Shown here piece by piece: positions 1 to 8,584 of a stretch of 64,000 nucleotides of DNA. The stretch is from Methylomarinovum tepidoasis (GTDB taxonomy: Bacteria > Pseudomonadota > Gammaproteobacteria > Methylococcales > Methylothermaceae). The notes under the pieces are model-generated. The model was not told the DNA's origin and searched no databases. It saw only the letters and a program-made list of their open reading frames with translations. Positions within the stretch are counted from its first letter, which is position 1. Every line of letters begins with the position of its first letter. Made by a program: the position numbers and the translations under genes. The stretch spans positions 1,751,001 through 1,815,000 of the forward strand of contig NZ_AP024718.1 of NCBI RefSeq assembly GCF_030294985.1. Reading direction: 5' to 3'.

Positions 1-329
1 TGGCCAATCTGCCGAAACATCCCGAGAGCGTGCCCATCAATTTGCTGGTCCAGGTGGAGGGAACCCCGCTGCACGGCCGGGAAGCCCTCGATCCCATCGA
101 ATTCGTGCGCACCGTCGCCGTGGCCCGCATCCTCATGCCTGCATCGCGGGTGCGGCTGTCGGCCGGACGCGGCGACATGAGCGACGAGATGCAGGCGCTG
201 TGCTTCCTCGCCGGGGCCAATTCGGTGTTCTACGGCGAGAAGCTGCTGACCACCGACAATCCCGAGGCCGACGCCGACCGCCGCCTGTTCGAACGTCTGG
301 GGTTGAAATTCTCCGGTGCGTGTCACTGA
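1..329 (+). CDS. bioB: Biotin synthase BioB, C-terminal part (5' end outside window)
   Basis: The open frame enters from the left edge (first full codon at base 3) and ends at 329, giving the last 108 residues. They match the C-terminal part of the radical-SAM enzyme that inserts sulfur into dethiobiotin: [11 protein letters not shown], the strand ending in [11 protein letters not shown] and the [11 protein letters not shown] segment. The CxxxCxxC iron-sulfur motif lies upstream of the window and cannot be checked. The stop overlaps the bioF start by 14 bases and bioF, bioH and bioC follow, so this is the first visible gene of a biotin operon. Confidence 0.93.
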   Translation, partial: ANLPKHPESVPINLLVQVEGTPLHGREALDPIEFVRTVAVARILMPASRVRLSAGRGDMSDEMQALCFLAGANSVFYGEKLLTTDNPEADADRRLFERLGLKFSGACH

Positions 330-1467
330 GCTGAGCGCCGCCCTGGCGGCGCGCCGTGCCGCCGGACTTTACCGTCACCGCCATGTGCTCGACAGCCCCC
401 AGGGGGCGGAGGTGGTGGTGGACGGCCGCCGGGTGGTCAACTTCTGCAGCAACGATTATCTGGGTCTGGCCAACCATCCCAAGGTGGTCGCCGCCTGGCG
501 GCGGGGGGCGGAAGTCTATGGTGTCGGCAGCGGCGCTTCCCATCTAGTCTGTGGTCACCTGCGTCCCCATCACGCCCTGGAGGAGGAGTTGGCGGCCTTC
601 ACCGGCCGTGACCGCGCTCTGCTGTTTTCCACCGGCTATCAGGCCAACCTCGGCGTCATCGGTGCGTTGGTGGCGCGCGGCGGGCGGGTGTTCGAGGACC
701 GTCTCAATCACGCCTCGCTGCTGGACGGTGCCCGTCTCGCCGGAGCACGGCTGCGCCGCTATCCTCACGGGGATCTTAAGGTGCTGGAACGCTGGCTGGC
801 GCGGGGGGAGGAAGCGCTGATCGCCACCGACGCGGTTTTCAGCATGGACGGCGATCTGGCGCCCTTGCCACAGCTGGCGGAACTGGCCCGCCGCCACGAT
901 GCCTGGTTCCACGTGGACGACGCCCACGGCTTCGGGGTTCTGGGGAAGACGGGGGCCGGAACCCTGTCCCATTTCGGCCTGGGGCAGAAACAGGTGCCCA
1001 TTCTGATGGCGACCCTGGGAAAGGCCCTGGGGGTGTTCGGCGCTTTCGTCGCCGGCAGCGGCGATCTGATCGAATGGCTGCTCCAGAGCGCCCGCACCTA
1101 CATTTACACCACCGCCCTGCCGCCGGCCCTGGCGGAGGCGGCGCGGGCGGCCCTGCGGCTGGTGCGGGACGAGGATTGGCGCCGTCGGCATCTGCAAGCC
1201 CTGATCGCCCGTTTCCGCCGCGGCGCAGAGCAGCTCGGTCTGCCGCTGCTGACGTCGCCGACTCCGATCCAGCCGCTCGTCGTCGGCGACAACGAGCGGG
1301 CGCTGCGCTGGAGCCGGTGGCTGCTGGAACGGGGATACTGGGTGGCGCCAATCCGCCCGCCCACGGTGCCGGCCGGGAGCGCACGGCTGCGGATTACCCT
1401 CAGCGCCGCCCACAGCGAGGAACAGGTGGACGGTCTGCTGGCGGCCCTGGCTGAACTGGCGGCGTGA
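316..1467 (+). CDS. bioF: 8-amino-7-oxononanoate synthase BioF
   Basis: 383 residues, the usual length for this PLP-dependent alpha-oxoamine synthase, which condenses pimeloyl-ACP with alanine in biotin synthesis. Visible family features are [14 protein letters not shown] near residue 43, the [11 protein letters not shown] glycine-rich loop, [12 protein letters not shown] (Asp for the PLP pyridine nitrogen) and the TLGKALG segment carrying the Schiff-base lysine. The start is GTG at 316, inside the end of bioB; this gives the normal N-terminus and indicates translational coupling. The stop overlaps the bioH start (GTGA). Confidence 0.95.
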   Translation: MRVTELSAALAARRAAGLYRHRHVLDSPQGAEVVVDGRRVVNFCSNDYLGLANHPKVVAAWRRGAEVYGVGSGASHLVCGHLRPHHALEEELAAFTGRDRALLFSTGYQANLGVIGALVARGGRVFEDRLNHASLLDGARLAGARLRRYPHGDLKVLERWLARGEEALIATDAVFSMDGDLAPLPQLAELARRHDAWFHVDDAHGFGVLGKTGAGTLSHFGLGQKQVPILMATLGKALGVFGAFVAGSGDLIEWLLQSARTYIYTTALPPALAEAARAALRLVRDEDWRRRHLQALIARFRRGAEQLGLPLLTSPTPIQPLVVGDNERALRWSRWLLERGYWVAPIRPPTVPAGSARLRITLSAAHSEEQVDGLLAALAELAA

Positions 1468-2189
1468 TCCGGCTGGCGGTCAGGCGGGTGGGCTGCGGCC
1501 CGCCGCTGGTGTTGCTTCCCGGCTGGGCCATGCACAGTGGCGTCTGGGGCGCGCTGGTCGAGGATTTGGCCCCTCATTTCCAGCTGCTGCTGGTGGATCT
1601 TCCGCCGATTTATCGCGCCGACGCTGCGCCGGCATTGATCGCCGCCTTGGCGGAACAGGTCCCGGCGGCGGGCTGGCTGGGGTGGTCCCTGGGGGGGCAG
1701 CTGGCGCTCCAGGTGGCGCGCCGCCATCCCGAGCGGGTCACCGGCCTGGTGCTGGTGGCCAGCAATCCCCGCTTTCTGGCCGCGCCCGACTGGCCGGGCA
1801 TGGCGGCGGTTGCACTCTCCGACCTGGAGCGGCGGGTCCGGGAGGACCCGGTGCGCGCCCTGCGCCGCTTCCTGGCCCTGGTGGCGAAGGGCGGCCCTGC
1901 GGCCCGCTCCCTGACGCAATTGTGGCGGCAGCGGCCGCCACCGCCTCTGGAAACGCTGCTGGCCGGCCTGTCCTGGCTGCGGGAATGGGATTTGCGCGCC
2001 GCGCTACCGCAGCTTTCCTGTCCCACCCTGTGGCTCGGGAGTGGGGATGACGCCCTGGTGCCGGCGGCGGCGATGCGGGCGGCGGCTCGCCTCAGCGGCG
2101 GCCGCTGGCTGGAAGTGAACGGCGGCCATGCGCCTTTTCTCGCCGACCCTGCGCCGATGGCCGCAGCGATTCGGGACGTCTTGACATGA
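1464..2189 (+). CDS. bioH: Pimeloyl-ACP methyl ester carboxylesterase BioH
   Basis: 241-residue alpha/beta hydrolase that releases pimeloyl-ACP from its methyl ester, the step that ends the BioC-initiated disguised fatty-acid cycle. The nucleophile elbow GWSLGGQLA is near residue 73 and the catalytic His is in the C-terminal [10 protein letters not shown] motif; [13 protein letters not shown] near the N-terminus is the oxyanion-hole strand. The GTG start overlaps the bioF stop and the gene ends in an ATGA overlap with bioC. Position between bioF and bioC makes BioH much more likely than another esterase. Confidence 0.93.
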   Translation: MIRLAVRRVGCGPPLVLLPGWAMHSGVWGALVEDLAPHFQLLLVDLPPIYRADAAPALIAALAEQVPAAGWLGWSLGGQLALQVARRHPERVTGLVLVASNPRFLAAPDWPGMAAVALSDLERRVREDPVRALRRFLALVAKGGPAARSLTQLWRQRPPPPLETLLAGLSWLREWDLRAALPQLSCPTLWLGSGDDALVPAAAMRAAARLSGGRWLEVNGGHAPFLADPAPMAAAIRDVLT

Positions 2190-2953
2190 GTTGGGACAAG
2201 CGCCTGGTGCGCCGCGCCTTTTCCGCCGCCGCCCCGGGCTACGATCGCCACGCGGTGCTGCAGCGGCAGATCGGCCAGCGCCTGCTGGCTGCCTGTGTCG
2301 AAGAGCTGCCACCGGGTTGGTGGGTGGACATCGGAACCGGCACCGGCTGGTGTGCGCAGCGGTTGGCGGCATGGCGACCACCGGCTCTGCTGTTGGTGGA
2401 TCTGGCCGAAGGGATGCTCCACCAGGCGCGGGCCCGGCTGGGACCGGCCGGGTGTTATCTGACCGCCGATGCCGAACGCCTGCCGCTGGCGACGGGTAGT
2501 GCCGCCCTGGTGGTCAGCAATCTGGCCTTGCAGTGGTGTCTCGATCCAGCCCGGGCTCTGGCGGAGATGGCTCGGATTCTGAAGCCCGGCGGCCGCCTGC
2601 TGCTGTCCACTTTCACGGCCGGCACTCTGGAGACGCTGCGCCGGGCCTGGGCGGCGGTGGACGACTACAGCCACGTCAACACCTTTCCGGATCCGGCGGA
2701 TCTGGAAGCGGCGGTCGCCGCCGCCGGCTTCCGCCGCTGGCGGCAGCGCACTGAAACCCTGTCGCTGGTCTATCCGGACCTCAAGGCCCTGCTGCGTTCC
2801 CTGAAGGAGATCGGGGCCCACAACGTCACGAGCGGCCGTCCCCGTCATCTGCTGGGAAAAGGGGTCTGGCAGCGCCTGGAGGCGGCCTATCCCCGCCGTC
2901 AGGGGCAGGTGGTCGCCACCTATGTGGCGACTTACGTGACCGCGCTCAGGTGA
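2186..2953 (+). CDS. bioC: Malonyl-ACP O-methyltransferase BioC
   Basis: 255-residue class I SAM methyltransferase that methylates malonyl-ACP so that fatty-acid synthase can build the pimelate chain. Features: the family N-terminus (VRRAFSAAAPGYDRHA), SAM motif I WVDIGTGTGW near residue 47, the acidic DLAEGML strand and the SNLALQW post-motif. It starts in an ATGA overlap with bioH. The 3' end overlaps the convergent cytochrome-oxidase assembly gene by 22 bases (2932-2953), so both C-termini share DNA and no terminator separates the two units. Confidence 0.94.
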   Translation: MSWDKRLVRRAFSAAAPGYDRHAVLQRQIGQRLLAACVEELPPGWWVDIGTGTGWCAQRLAAWRPPALLLVDLAEGMLHQARARLGPAGCYLTADAERLPLATGSAALVVSNLALQWCLDPARALAEMARILKPGGRLLLSTFTAGTLETLRRAWAAVDDYSHVNTFPDPADLEAAVAAAGFRRWRQRTETLSLVYPDLKALLRSLKEIGAHNVTSGRPRHLLGKGVWQRLEAAYPRRQGQVVATYVATYVTALR

Positions 2954-3864
2954 GGGCCGGCGGACCGTTTCCTTTCCGCCCGGATCCAGATCAGGAACAC
3001 CACCCCGGTGCCGATCACTCCCATCATCGCGCCGGGCCCCCAGATGAGGATGCCGCCGATCTGCTGGTCCATCAGCCGATCGATCCCCCAGCGGCCGGCG
3101 AGGACGTCATAGACCTGGTAGAGCGGCTGCCTGCTCAGGGTGATGCCGGCCCCCAGGAGGGTGTTGGGAATTGTCACCGCCCACAGGACGATCAGACGCA
3201 GCCCGTAGGGGAGCCGGGCCTGGGTGCCGCGGGGGTCGGCGATCAACCACCAGAAGAAAAAACCGGTGACGATCATGCTCAAGTGCATCAGATCGTGAAG
3301 CAGGGGGTCCTGCACCGCCTGGTCGTGCAGAGCGGGGATCTGCCACACCACCAAAGTGGCGACGAACAGGATCGGTGCGGCCAAAGGATGGCTGAAAAAG
3401 CCGTAGAGCCTGCGGGCCAGGCGGCTTCTGACCAGGGGCGTCAGCAGGGAATGGCGGGCCCGACGGGGAAGCCCCTGGATCAGCGGCGCCAGGGGCATGG
3501 CCAGGATCATGAGCAGGGGGGCGAAGACCCGCAGCAGCAGGTGTTCGATCTGGTGGACGAACAGGAAATGGTCCGAGAGCGGTTCGATGGGGGATTGCAA
3601 CGCGATGAAGAAACACAGAATTCCCAGATAGAAAGCGGTGATCCGCCCGGCCGGCACCGGGCGGTGCTGGCGGTAGCGCCGCCAGCAGCCCCGGGCGTAG
3701 ACCGCCCCCGTCAGCAGCAGCGGCGCCAGGATTTCCGGGGTGAAGACCCAAGCCCGCCAGCTATCGCCTTCCAGGCCGCCGTGGCTCCAGGCCGGCAGCG
3801 GCGACAGCAGTAGGACCAGCCAGGGGATCGGAGGTTTTTTTGCGTATGTCAAAGGGATGCGCAT
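2932..3864 (-). CDS. ctaG: CtaG-type (caa3 family) cytochrome c oxidase assembly protein
   Basis: 310 residues with about seven hydrophobic helices, matching the Caa3_CtaG family rather than Cox11. Supporting segments are HQIEHLLLRVFAPLL around residue 103, LLHDLMHLSMIVTGFFFWW around 189 and the basic C-terminal tail. In Bacillus this family is needed for caa3 oxidase maturation. Here it is transcribed away from DUF2244 and coxBAC. No Cox11 (the usual CuB chaperone of proteobacterial aa3 oxidases) is found in the cluster, so this protein may take that role; that is inference. Confidence 0.88.
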   Translation of the reverse strand: MRIPLTYAKKPPIPWLVLLLSPLPAWSHGGLEGDSWRAWVFTPEILAPLLLTGAVYARGCWRRYRQHRPVPAGRITAFYLGILCFFIALQSPIEPLSDHFLFVHQIEHLLLRVFAPLLMILAMPLAPLIQGLPRRARHSLLTPLVRSRLARRLYGFFSHPLAAPILFVATLVVWQIPALHDQAVQDPLLHDLMHLSMIVTGFFFWWLIADPRGTQARLPYGLRLIVLWAVTIPNTLLGAGITLSRQPLYQVYDVLAGRWGIDRLMDQQIGGILIWGPGAMMGVIGTGVVFLIWIRAERKRSAGPHLSAVT

Positions 3865-3930
3865 AATGCTCTTGAGTGTCAGCGGCTTATCGGCTACATT
3901 AAACCAGATTTAGCACATGCTTATTACCAA

Positions 3931-4401
3931 ATGATCGAACGGCACCGCGGCACCGGCGATGATGCTTTTCGTCTGGTTCTGCGCCCCAATGCATCCCTGA
4001 CGCCGTCCCAGGCCCGCCTGCTGATCGGCATGGTGGGTTTGATGATGGGGGCGATCGGTCTGGGGTTCGCCGCCGTGGGGGCATGGCTGGTGCTGCCGTT
4101 CTCCGGAGGCGAGCTGCTGTTGCTCGGCTACGCCCTGAGCTATAGTATGCGGCAGAGCGCGGTACGGGAAACCATCAGCGTCTCTCGGGAGACGATCCGA
4201 ATCGAACACATGGGGCCAGACCGGAAAGACCGGCGGGAGTTCCTGCGGGCTTGGTTCCAGGTCGAATGGCAGCCGGGGCCGACACCGCGGTTGCGGATCG
4301 GATCTCACGGGAAGTGGGTGGAAGTCGGCGCTTTTCTGGCGGAAGAAGAAAAAATGCGTCTGGCGGGGATGCTGCGGCAGCTCCGCACCCAGGCGTTTTA
4401 G
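3931..4401 (+). CDS. DUF2244 membrane protein
   Basis: 156 residues. Two adjacent hydrophobic segments (about residues 30-70) are followed by a soluble C-terminal domain with the family pattern VSRETIRIE and RAWFQVEW. DUF2244 proteins have no established function but often sit beside cytochrome c oxidase operons, as here, 51 bases ahead of coxB on the same strand. A role in oxidase assembly or membrane insertion is inferred only from that position. The start at 3931 leaves a 66-base divergent intergenic region shared with ctaG. Confidence 0.8.
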   Translation: MIERHRGTGDDAFRLVLRPNASLTPSQARLLIGMVGLMMGAIGLGFAAVGAWLVLPFSGGELLLLGYALSYSMRQSAVRETISVSRETIRIEHMGPDRKDRREFLRAWFQVEWQPGPTPRLRIGSHGKWVEVGAFLAEEEKMRLAGMLRQLRTQAF

Positions 4402-4452
4402 AGATCGTCAAAGATCGGTTTTCGTGGTTGCAAAACTTGAGGGGAGTGTTCC

Positions 4453-5583
4453 GTGAATTTGAATAAACTCGAGCGCTTGTTCGTCGCAGCGATCCTGGCT
4501 TTGGTGGGGGAGGTCGCCTGGGCCGATTATCAACTCAACATTCCGGTCGGTCCGACCGAAACCAGTCGCGTCATCTACGACTTCCACATGTATGCCATCT
4601 GGGTCTGCGTGGGCATCGCGGTGGTGGTCTTCGGGGTGATGTTCTATTCCATCATCAACCATCGCAAGTCCAGGCACCCGGTGCCGGCCAAGTTCCATGA
4701 GAACATGACGCTGGAAGTGGTCTGGACCGTGATTCCGGTGCTGATCCTCATCGGCCTGGCGGTGCCTTCCACCAAGGCGCTGATCGAAATTGAGGATACC
4801 AGCGGCGCCGAGATGGACATCAAGATCACCGGTTACCAGTGGAAGTGGCACTACGAATATCCCCAGGAAGGCATCGCCTTCTTCAGCAGCCTGGACGAGG
4901 CCAGCAACCGGGCCCGTCAGCTCGATTCCGGCATCGATCCCAGGACTGTTCCCAACTATCTGCTCAACGTCGATCATCCGCTGGTGGTGCCGGTCAACAC
5001 CAAGATCCGCTTTCTCATCACCGGCGCCGATGTGATCCATGCCTGGTGGGTGCCGGCCTTCGGCTGGAAGAAGGACGCCATTCCTGGTTTCGTCACCACC
5101 GCTTGGGTGGAGGTCGAAAAACCCGGGGTCTACCGCGGCCAGTGTGCCGAGTTGTGCGGACGCGACCACGGCTACATGCCCATCGTGGTCAAGGCGGTGA
5201 CCAAGGAGGAATACCGGGACTGGGTGGCTGAGCAGAAGCAAAAACTGGCCGGCAGCCAGGCCGCAGCCCAGGAATGGAATCTGCAGGTGGCGATGGAACG
5301 CGGGCGCGAGGCCTACAATGCCCATTGCGCCAGCTGCCATCAGGCCGACGGCAGCGGCGTCCCGGGCACCTTCCCGGCGCTGGCAGGCAGCCCCGTGGCC
5401 ACCGGCGACGTGGATGCGATGATCGAGATCGTCCTTGAGGGCAAGGGCGCGATGCCGGCCTTCGGCAGGGACGAGAACATCCGTAACGAGGATCTAGCCG
5501 CCGTCATCACCTACGTCCGCAATGCCTTCGGCAACGACATCGGAGATGTGGTGACGCCGGAAGACATCGCCGACGCGCGCTGA
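4453..5583 (+). CDS. coxB: Cytochrome c oxidase subunit II with fused C-terminal cytochrome c domain
   Basis: 376 residues. A signal peptide (cleavage near VAWA-DY) precedes two transmembrane helices, about residues 40-65 and 85-110. The CuA domain contains the ligand motif CAELCGRDHGYM around residue 231 and an upstream HAWWVPAFG. A class I cytochrome c domain follows, with CASCH near residue 292 and a Met-ligand region GAMPAFGRD. This two-part layout is typical of oxidases that take electrons from soluble c-type cytochromes. SD-like GGGGAG lies just before the start, and coxA follows after 34 bases. Confidence 0.96.
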   Translation: MNLNKLERLFVAAILALVGEVAWADYQLNIPVGPTETSRVIYDFHMYAIWVCVGIAVVVFGVMFYSIINHRKSRHPVPAKFHENMTLEVVWTVIPVLILIGLAVPSTKALIEIEDTSGAEMDIKITGYQWKWHYEYPQEGIAFFSSLDEASNRARQLDSGIDPRTVPNYLLNVDHPLVVPVNTKIRFLITGADVIHAWWVPAFGWKKDAIPGFVTTAWVEVEKPGVYRGQCAELCGRDHGYMPIVVKAVTKEEYRDWVAEQKQKLAGSQAAAQEWNLQVAMERGREAYNAHCASCHQADGSGVPGTFPALAGSPVATGDVDAMIEIVLEGKGAMPAFGRDENIRNEDLAAVITYVRNAFGNDIGDVVTPEDIADAR

Positions 5584-5617
5584 CAGATTTGGCTATTCAA
5601 CGAAGAGGTAGACGCAA

Positions 5618-7225
5618 ATGGCAACGGTAGCAGATACCCATACCGCAGAGCATGAACACGGCCCGGCAAAGGGCATCATGCGCTGGATTACCACCACCAA
5701 CCATAAGGACATCGGTACCTTGTACCTGACCTTCGCCATGGCCATGTTCCTGGTGGGCGGGGCGATGGCGCTCATCATCCGCGCCGAGCTGTATCAGCCT
5801 GGCCTGCAGCTGGTGGACCCGCATTTCTTCAACCAGATGACCACCCTGCACGCCCTGATCATGGTGTTCGGGGCGGTGATGCCGGCTTTCGCCGGATTCG
5901 CCAACTGGATGATTCCGCCGATGATCGGGGCGCCGGACATGGCCCTGCCGCGGATGAACAACTGGAGTTTCTGGGTGCTACCGTTCGCCGCCGCCATGCT
6001 GAGCGCCACGCTGTTCATGGACGGCGGGGCGGTGGCCTCGGGATGGACCCTCTATCCGCCGCTGGTGCTGCAGTTCGGCAACGCCCTGCCGTTCACCATC
6101 TTCAGCGTCCACCTGCTGGGCCTGTCGTCGATCATGGCGGCGATCAACATCATCGTCACCATTTTCAACCTGCGCGCGCCGGGCATGACGATGATGAAGA
6201 TGCCGATGTTCTGCTGGGCCTGGCTCATCACCGCCTTCCTGCTGATCCTGGTGATGCCGGTGCTCGCAGGCGCGGTCACCATGCTGCTGACCGACAAGTT
6301 CTTCGACACCAGCTTCTTCGACGCCGCCGGCGGCGGTGACCCGGTGCTGTTCCAGCATCTGTTCTGGTTCTTCGGCCATCCCGAGGTGTACATCATCATC
6401 CTGCCGGCCTTCGGCATCATCTCCCAGGTCGTCCCGACCTTCTCCCGCAAGCCGCTGTTCGGCAAGAATTCGATGGTGTTCGCCACCGCGGTGATCGGCT
6501 TCCTGTCCTTCATCGTCTGGGCTCACCATCAGTTCACCGTCGGCATGCCGGTGCCGGCGGAGCTGTACTTCATGTACGCCACCATGCTGATCGCCGTGCC
6601 CACCGGGGTGAAGGTGTTCAACTGGCTCGCCACCATGTGGAAGGGCTCTTTGACCTTCGAGACGCCGATGTTGCACGCCCTCGGTTTCATCGTGCTGTTC
6701 GTGTTCGGCGGCTTTACCGGCATCATGATGTCCCAGGCGCCGGTGGATCTTTACTATCACGACAACTACTTCATCGTCGCCCATTTCCATTACACCCTCG
6801 TGGGCGGCGGGGTGTTCGGTATCTTCGCCGGCCTGTTCTACTGGCTGCCCAAGTGGACCGGCACCATGTACGACGAGAAGCTGGGCAAGCTGCACTTCTG
6901 GCTCTCGTTCCTCGGCTTCAACCTGCTGTTCATGCCCCAGCACTTCCTGGGACTGGCAGGGATGCCGCGGCGGATCCCCGACTACGCGGTGCAGTTCACC
7001 GAGTTCAACCAGATGTCCACCGTCGGGGCCTTCATCTTCGGATTCACCCAGCTGTTGCTGATCTACATCGTCTACAAGTGCGTCAAGGGTGAGGGCGAAA
7101 AGGTCGGCGACGAGGTCTGGGAGGGGGCCAAGTCCCACGGACTGGAATGGAACCTGCCTTCGCCGATGCCGTACCATCATTCCTTCGAGGGTATCGACAT
7201 CCACAAGGCGGTCGCCGACGAATGA
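5618..7225 (+). CDS. coxA: Cytochrome c oxidase subunit I (aa3 type)
   Basis: 535 residues with twelve expected transmembrane helices. Family features: TTNHKDIGTLYL at the N-terminus, FGHPEVYI (CuB His and cross-linked Tyr of the K-channel type), WAHHQFTVG (CuB His pair) and the heme-ligand region VAHFHYTLVGG. It forms the heme a/a3-CuB core that reduces oxygen to water in the cytoplasmic membrane. Next to coxB, coxC, surf1 and the heme A synthase domain it belongs to the A-type heme-copper oxidases. The 3' end is followed at once by a strong GC hairpin. Confidence 0.97.
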   Translation: MATVADTHTAEHEHGPAKGIMRWITTTNHKDIGTLYLTFAMAMFLVGGAMALIIRAELYQPGLQLVDPHFFNQMTTLHALIMVFGAVMPAFAGFANWMIPPMIGAPDMALPRMNNWSFWVLPFAAAMLSATLFMDGGAVASGWTLYPPLVLQFGNALPFTIFSVHLLGLSSIMAAINIIVTIFNLRAPGMTMMKMPMFCWAWLITAFLLILVMPVLAGAVTMLLTDKFFDTSFFDAAGGGDPVLFQHLFWFFGHPEVYIIILPAFGIISQVVPTFSRKPLFGKNSMVFATAVIGFLSFIVWAHHQFTVGMPVPAELYFMYATMLIAVPTGVKVFNWLATMWKGSLTFETPMLHALGFIVLFVFGGFTGIMMSQAPVDLYYHDNYFIVAHFHYTLVGGGVFGIFAGLFYWLPKWTGTMYDEKLGKLHFWLSFLGFNLLFMPQHFLGLAGMPRRIPDYAVQFTEFNQMSTVGAFIFGFTQLLLIYIVYKCVKGEGEKVGDEVWEGAKSHGLEWNLPSPMPYHHSFEGIDIHKAVADE

Positions 7226-7231
7226 TGGATC

Positions 7232-7255
7232 CGGCCCCGCCTTCGGGCGGGGCCG
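7232..7255 (+). promoter_or_regulatory. Perfect TTCG-tetraloop hairpin between coxA and the 38-aa gene
   Basis: A 10-bp perfect stem (7232-7241 with 7246-7255) closes on a TTCG tetraloop at 7242-7245, starting seven bases after the coxA stop. No T-run follows, so it does not look like an intrinsic terminator. It could be an mRNA-processing or 3'-stabilising element that sets coxA levels relative to coxC. Confidence 0.7.
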
Positions 7256-7272
7256 ACCTTCATGGAACGCGC

Positions 7273-7389
7273 ATGGATATCCGCAAGAAAAATCTCATTC
7301 TGGCCGCTTTGCTGGGATTGGTGGCCTTGGTTTTCTATCTGCTCGCGCTGTACAACGTATTCGGTCTGCCGGCGGGCGGAACAAAATAA
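7273..7389 (+). CDS. 38-aa single-helix membrane protein in the cox operon
   Basis: Small frame starting with ATG at 7273 (MDIRKKNLIL...) and ending at 7389. A basic N-terminus is followed by one hydrophobic helix (about residues 9-30) and a short Gly-rich tail. The frame stays open upstream to an ATG overlapping the coxA stop, but that extension would be coded by the GC hairpin and is unlikely. It occupies the coxA-coxC interval where cox11 or small oxidase-associated proteins usually lie. It may be a small assembly or subunit IV-like protein; I cannot assign a family. Confidence 0.6.
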   Translation: MDIRKKNLILAALLGLVALVFYLLALYNVFGLPAGGTK

Positions 7390-7414
7390 GACAGTAACGA
7401 CATAGGGGAGAGTT

Positions 7415-8284
7415 ATGGCATCTGCAAGCGGTTATTATCTGCCACACCAGGCCCGATGGCCGATCATCGGCTCCATCGGTCTGACCCTGTTCCTGGGTGG
7501 CTTCGGGGCGACGCTGATCGGCTCCGGCGCCGGGCCCGTCTTCATGGTGTTGGGGCTTTTGACCGTCGTCGGCATGATGGCGGGCTGGTTCGGTGAGGTC
7601 ATCAACGAGGGACTCAACGGCCTTTACGATGCCCAGGTGGAGCGTTCCTTCCGCTGGGGCATGATCTGGTTCATCGCCTCGGAGGTGATGTTCTTCGCCG
7701 CCTTCTTCGGCAGCCTGTTCTACGTGCGCATGTACGCCGTTCCCTGGCTGGGCGGGGAAGGCACCACCGGCGTGGGTGCTTTCACCCATCTGCTGTGGCC
7801 GGATTACGCGCCGGAGTGGCCCACCAACGGGCCGGCCAGGATCGGCGGCGAGTTCGAACCCATGGAACCGTGGGGAATTCCGGCGCTCAACACCCTGATC
7901 CTGCTTTCCAGCGGCGCCACGGTCACCTGGGCGCACTGGGGCTTGCTCAAGAACGACCGGAGCCAGTTCGTCAAGGGGCTGATCGCCACCATCGCCCTGG
8001 GTTTCACCTTCGTCGGCTTCCAGGCGTACGAGTACTATCACGCCTACACCGAAATGGGCCTGACCCTGGGAGCCGGGATCTATGGTTCCACCTTCTTCAT
8101 GCTCACCGGCTTCCACGGTTTCCACGTGACCATCGGCGCGATCTTCCTGACCGTGGTGCTGCTCCGCGCCCTGCGGGGCCATTTCGACGCCGAACACCAC
8201 TTCGCCTTCGAAGCGGCGGCGTGGTACTGGCACTTCGTGGACGTGGTCTGGCTGGGCTTGTTCATCTTCGTGTACTGGCTCTGA
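7415..8284 (+). CDS. coxC: Cytochrome c oxidase subunit III
   Basis: 289 residues, seven predicted transmembrane helices. Characteristic stretches are RWGMIWFIASEVMFF around residue 79, FTFVGFQAYEYYHAY around residue 195 and FHGFHVTIGAIFL in the second half, ending in WYWHFVDVVWLGLF. It is the third core subunit of the A-type oxidase. SD-like GGGGAG lies at about 7407. The operon ends with an intrinsic terminator at 8309-8337. Confidence 0.96.
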   Translation: MASASGYYLPHQARWPIIGSIGLTLFLGGFGATLIGSGAGPVFMVLGLLTVVGMMAGWFGEVINEGLNGLYDAQVERSFRWGMIWFIASEVMFFAAFFGSLFYVRMYAVPWLGGEGTTGVGAFTHLLWPDYAPEWPTNGPARIGGEFEPMEPWGIPALNTLILLSSGATVTWAHWGLLKNDRSQFVKGLIATIALGFTFVGFQAYEYYHAYTEMGLTLGAGIYGSTFFMLTGFHGFHVTIGAIFLTVVLLRALRGHFDAEHHFAFEAAAWYWHFVDVVWLGLFIFVYWL

Positions 8285-8308
8285 GCGGTCCCGCCCGGCC
8301 AGCCAAGG

Positions 8309-8337
8309 GGCGCTGCTTTCAGGGCAGCGCCTTTTTT
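8309..8337 (+). terminator. Intrinsic terminator of the cox operon
   Basis: 8-bp stem (8309-8316 pairs with 8324-8331), 7-base loop and six T residues at 8332-8337, starting 25 bases after the coxC stop. It overlaps the last codons of the convergent DUF2909 gene. Confidence 0.85.
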
Positions 8338-8558
8338 GTTGCCTGGGGCAGGGGGCGGATGCCGTGGGGCTTGATCCAGCCTTTGAAACCGGCGAACAGC
8401 AGGAAGAAGAACAGGACCAGCGACAGGGAGATGCGGGTGGTCAGCGCCTTGGCGGTGCGCGGTGAGCGGCTCGGATCGTTGAGGAGGTAATAGAGGGCGG
8501 AGCCGAGGCTGATGACGATGCCGACGAACGCGGCGAGGATGATCAGTCTAATGAGCAT
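8319..8558 (-). CDS. DUF2909 twin-transmembrane protein
   Basis: 79 residues from the ATG at 8558 (MLIRLIILAAFVG...); six more in-frame codons upstream are open but less likely. Two hydrophobic helices (about 2-24 and 41-62) flank a short polar loop, the layout of the DUF2909/twin transmembrane family found beside cox and surf1 genes in gammaproteobacteria. Function is unknown; a small oxidase-assembly partner is suggested by position. Its 3' codons lie inside the coxC terminator, and it starts back-to-back with surf1, leaving under 30 bases between the divergent starts. Confidence 0.78.
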   Translation of the reverse strand: MLIRLIILAAFVGIVISLGSALYYLLNDPSRSPRTAKALTTRISLSLVLFFFLLFAGFKGWIKPHGIRPLPQATKKALP

Positions 8559-8584
8559 GATGAAACACCGCTGCAAAATCGGTC

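Noticed and set aside
7222-7272. Upstream ATG (overlapping coxA stop) as the start of the small cox protein
   Set aside because: The extension would be coded by the perfect GC hairpin and separates the start from the membrane helix; ATG 7273 is more plausible.
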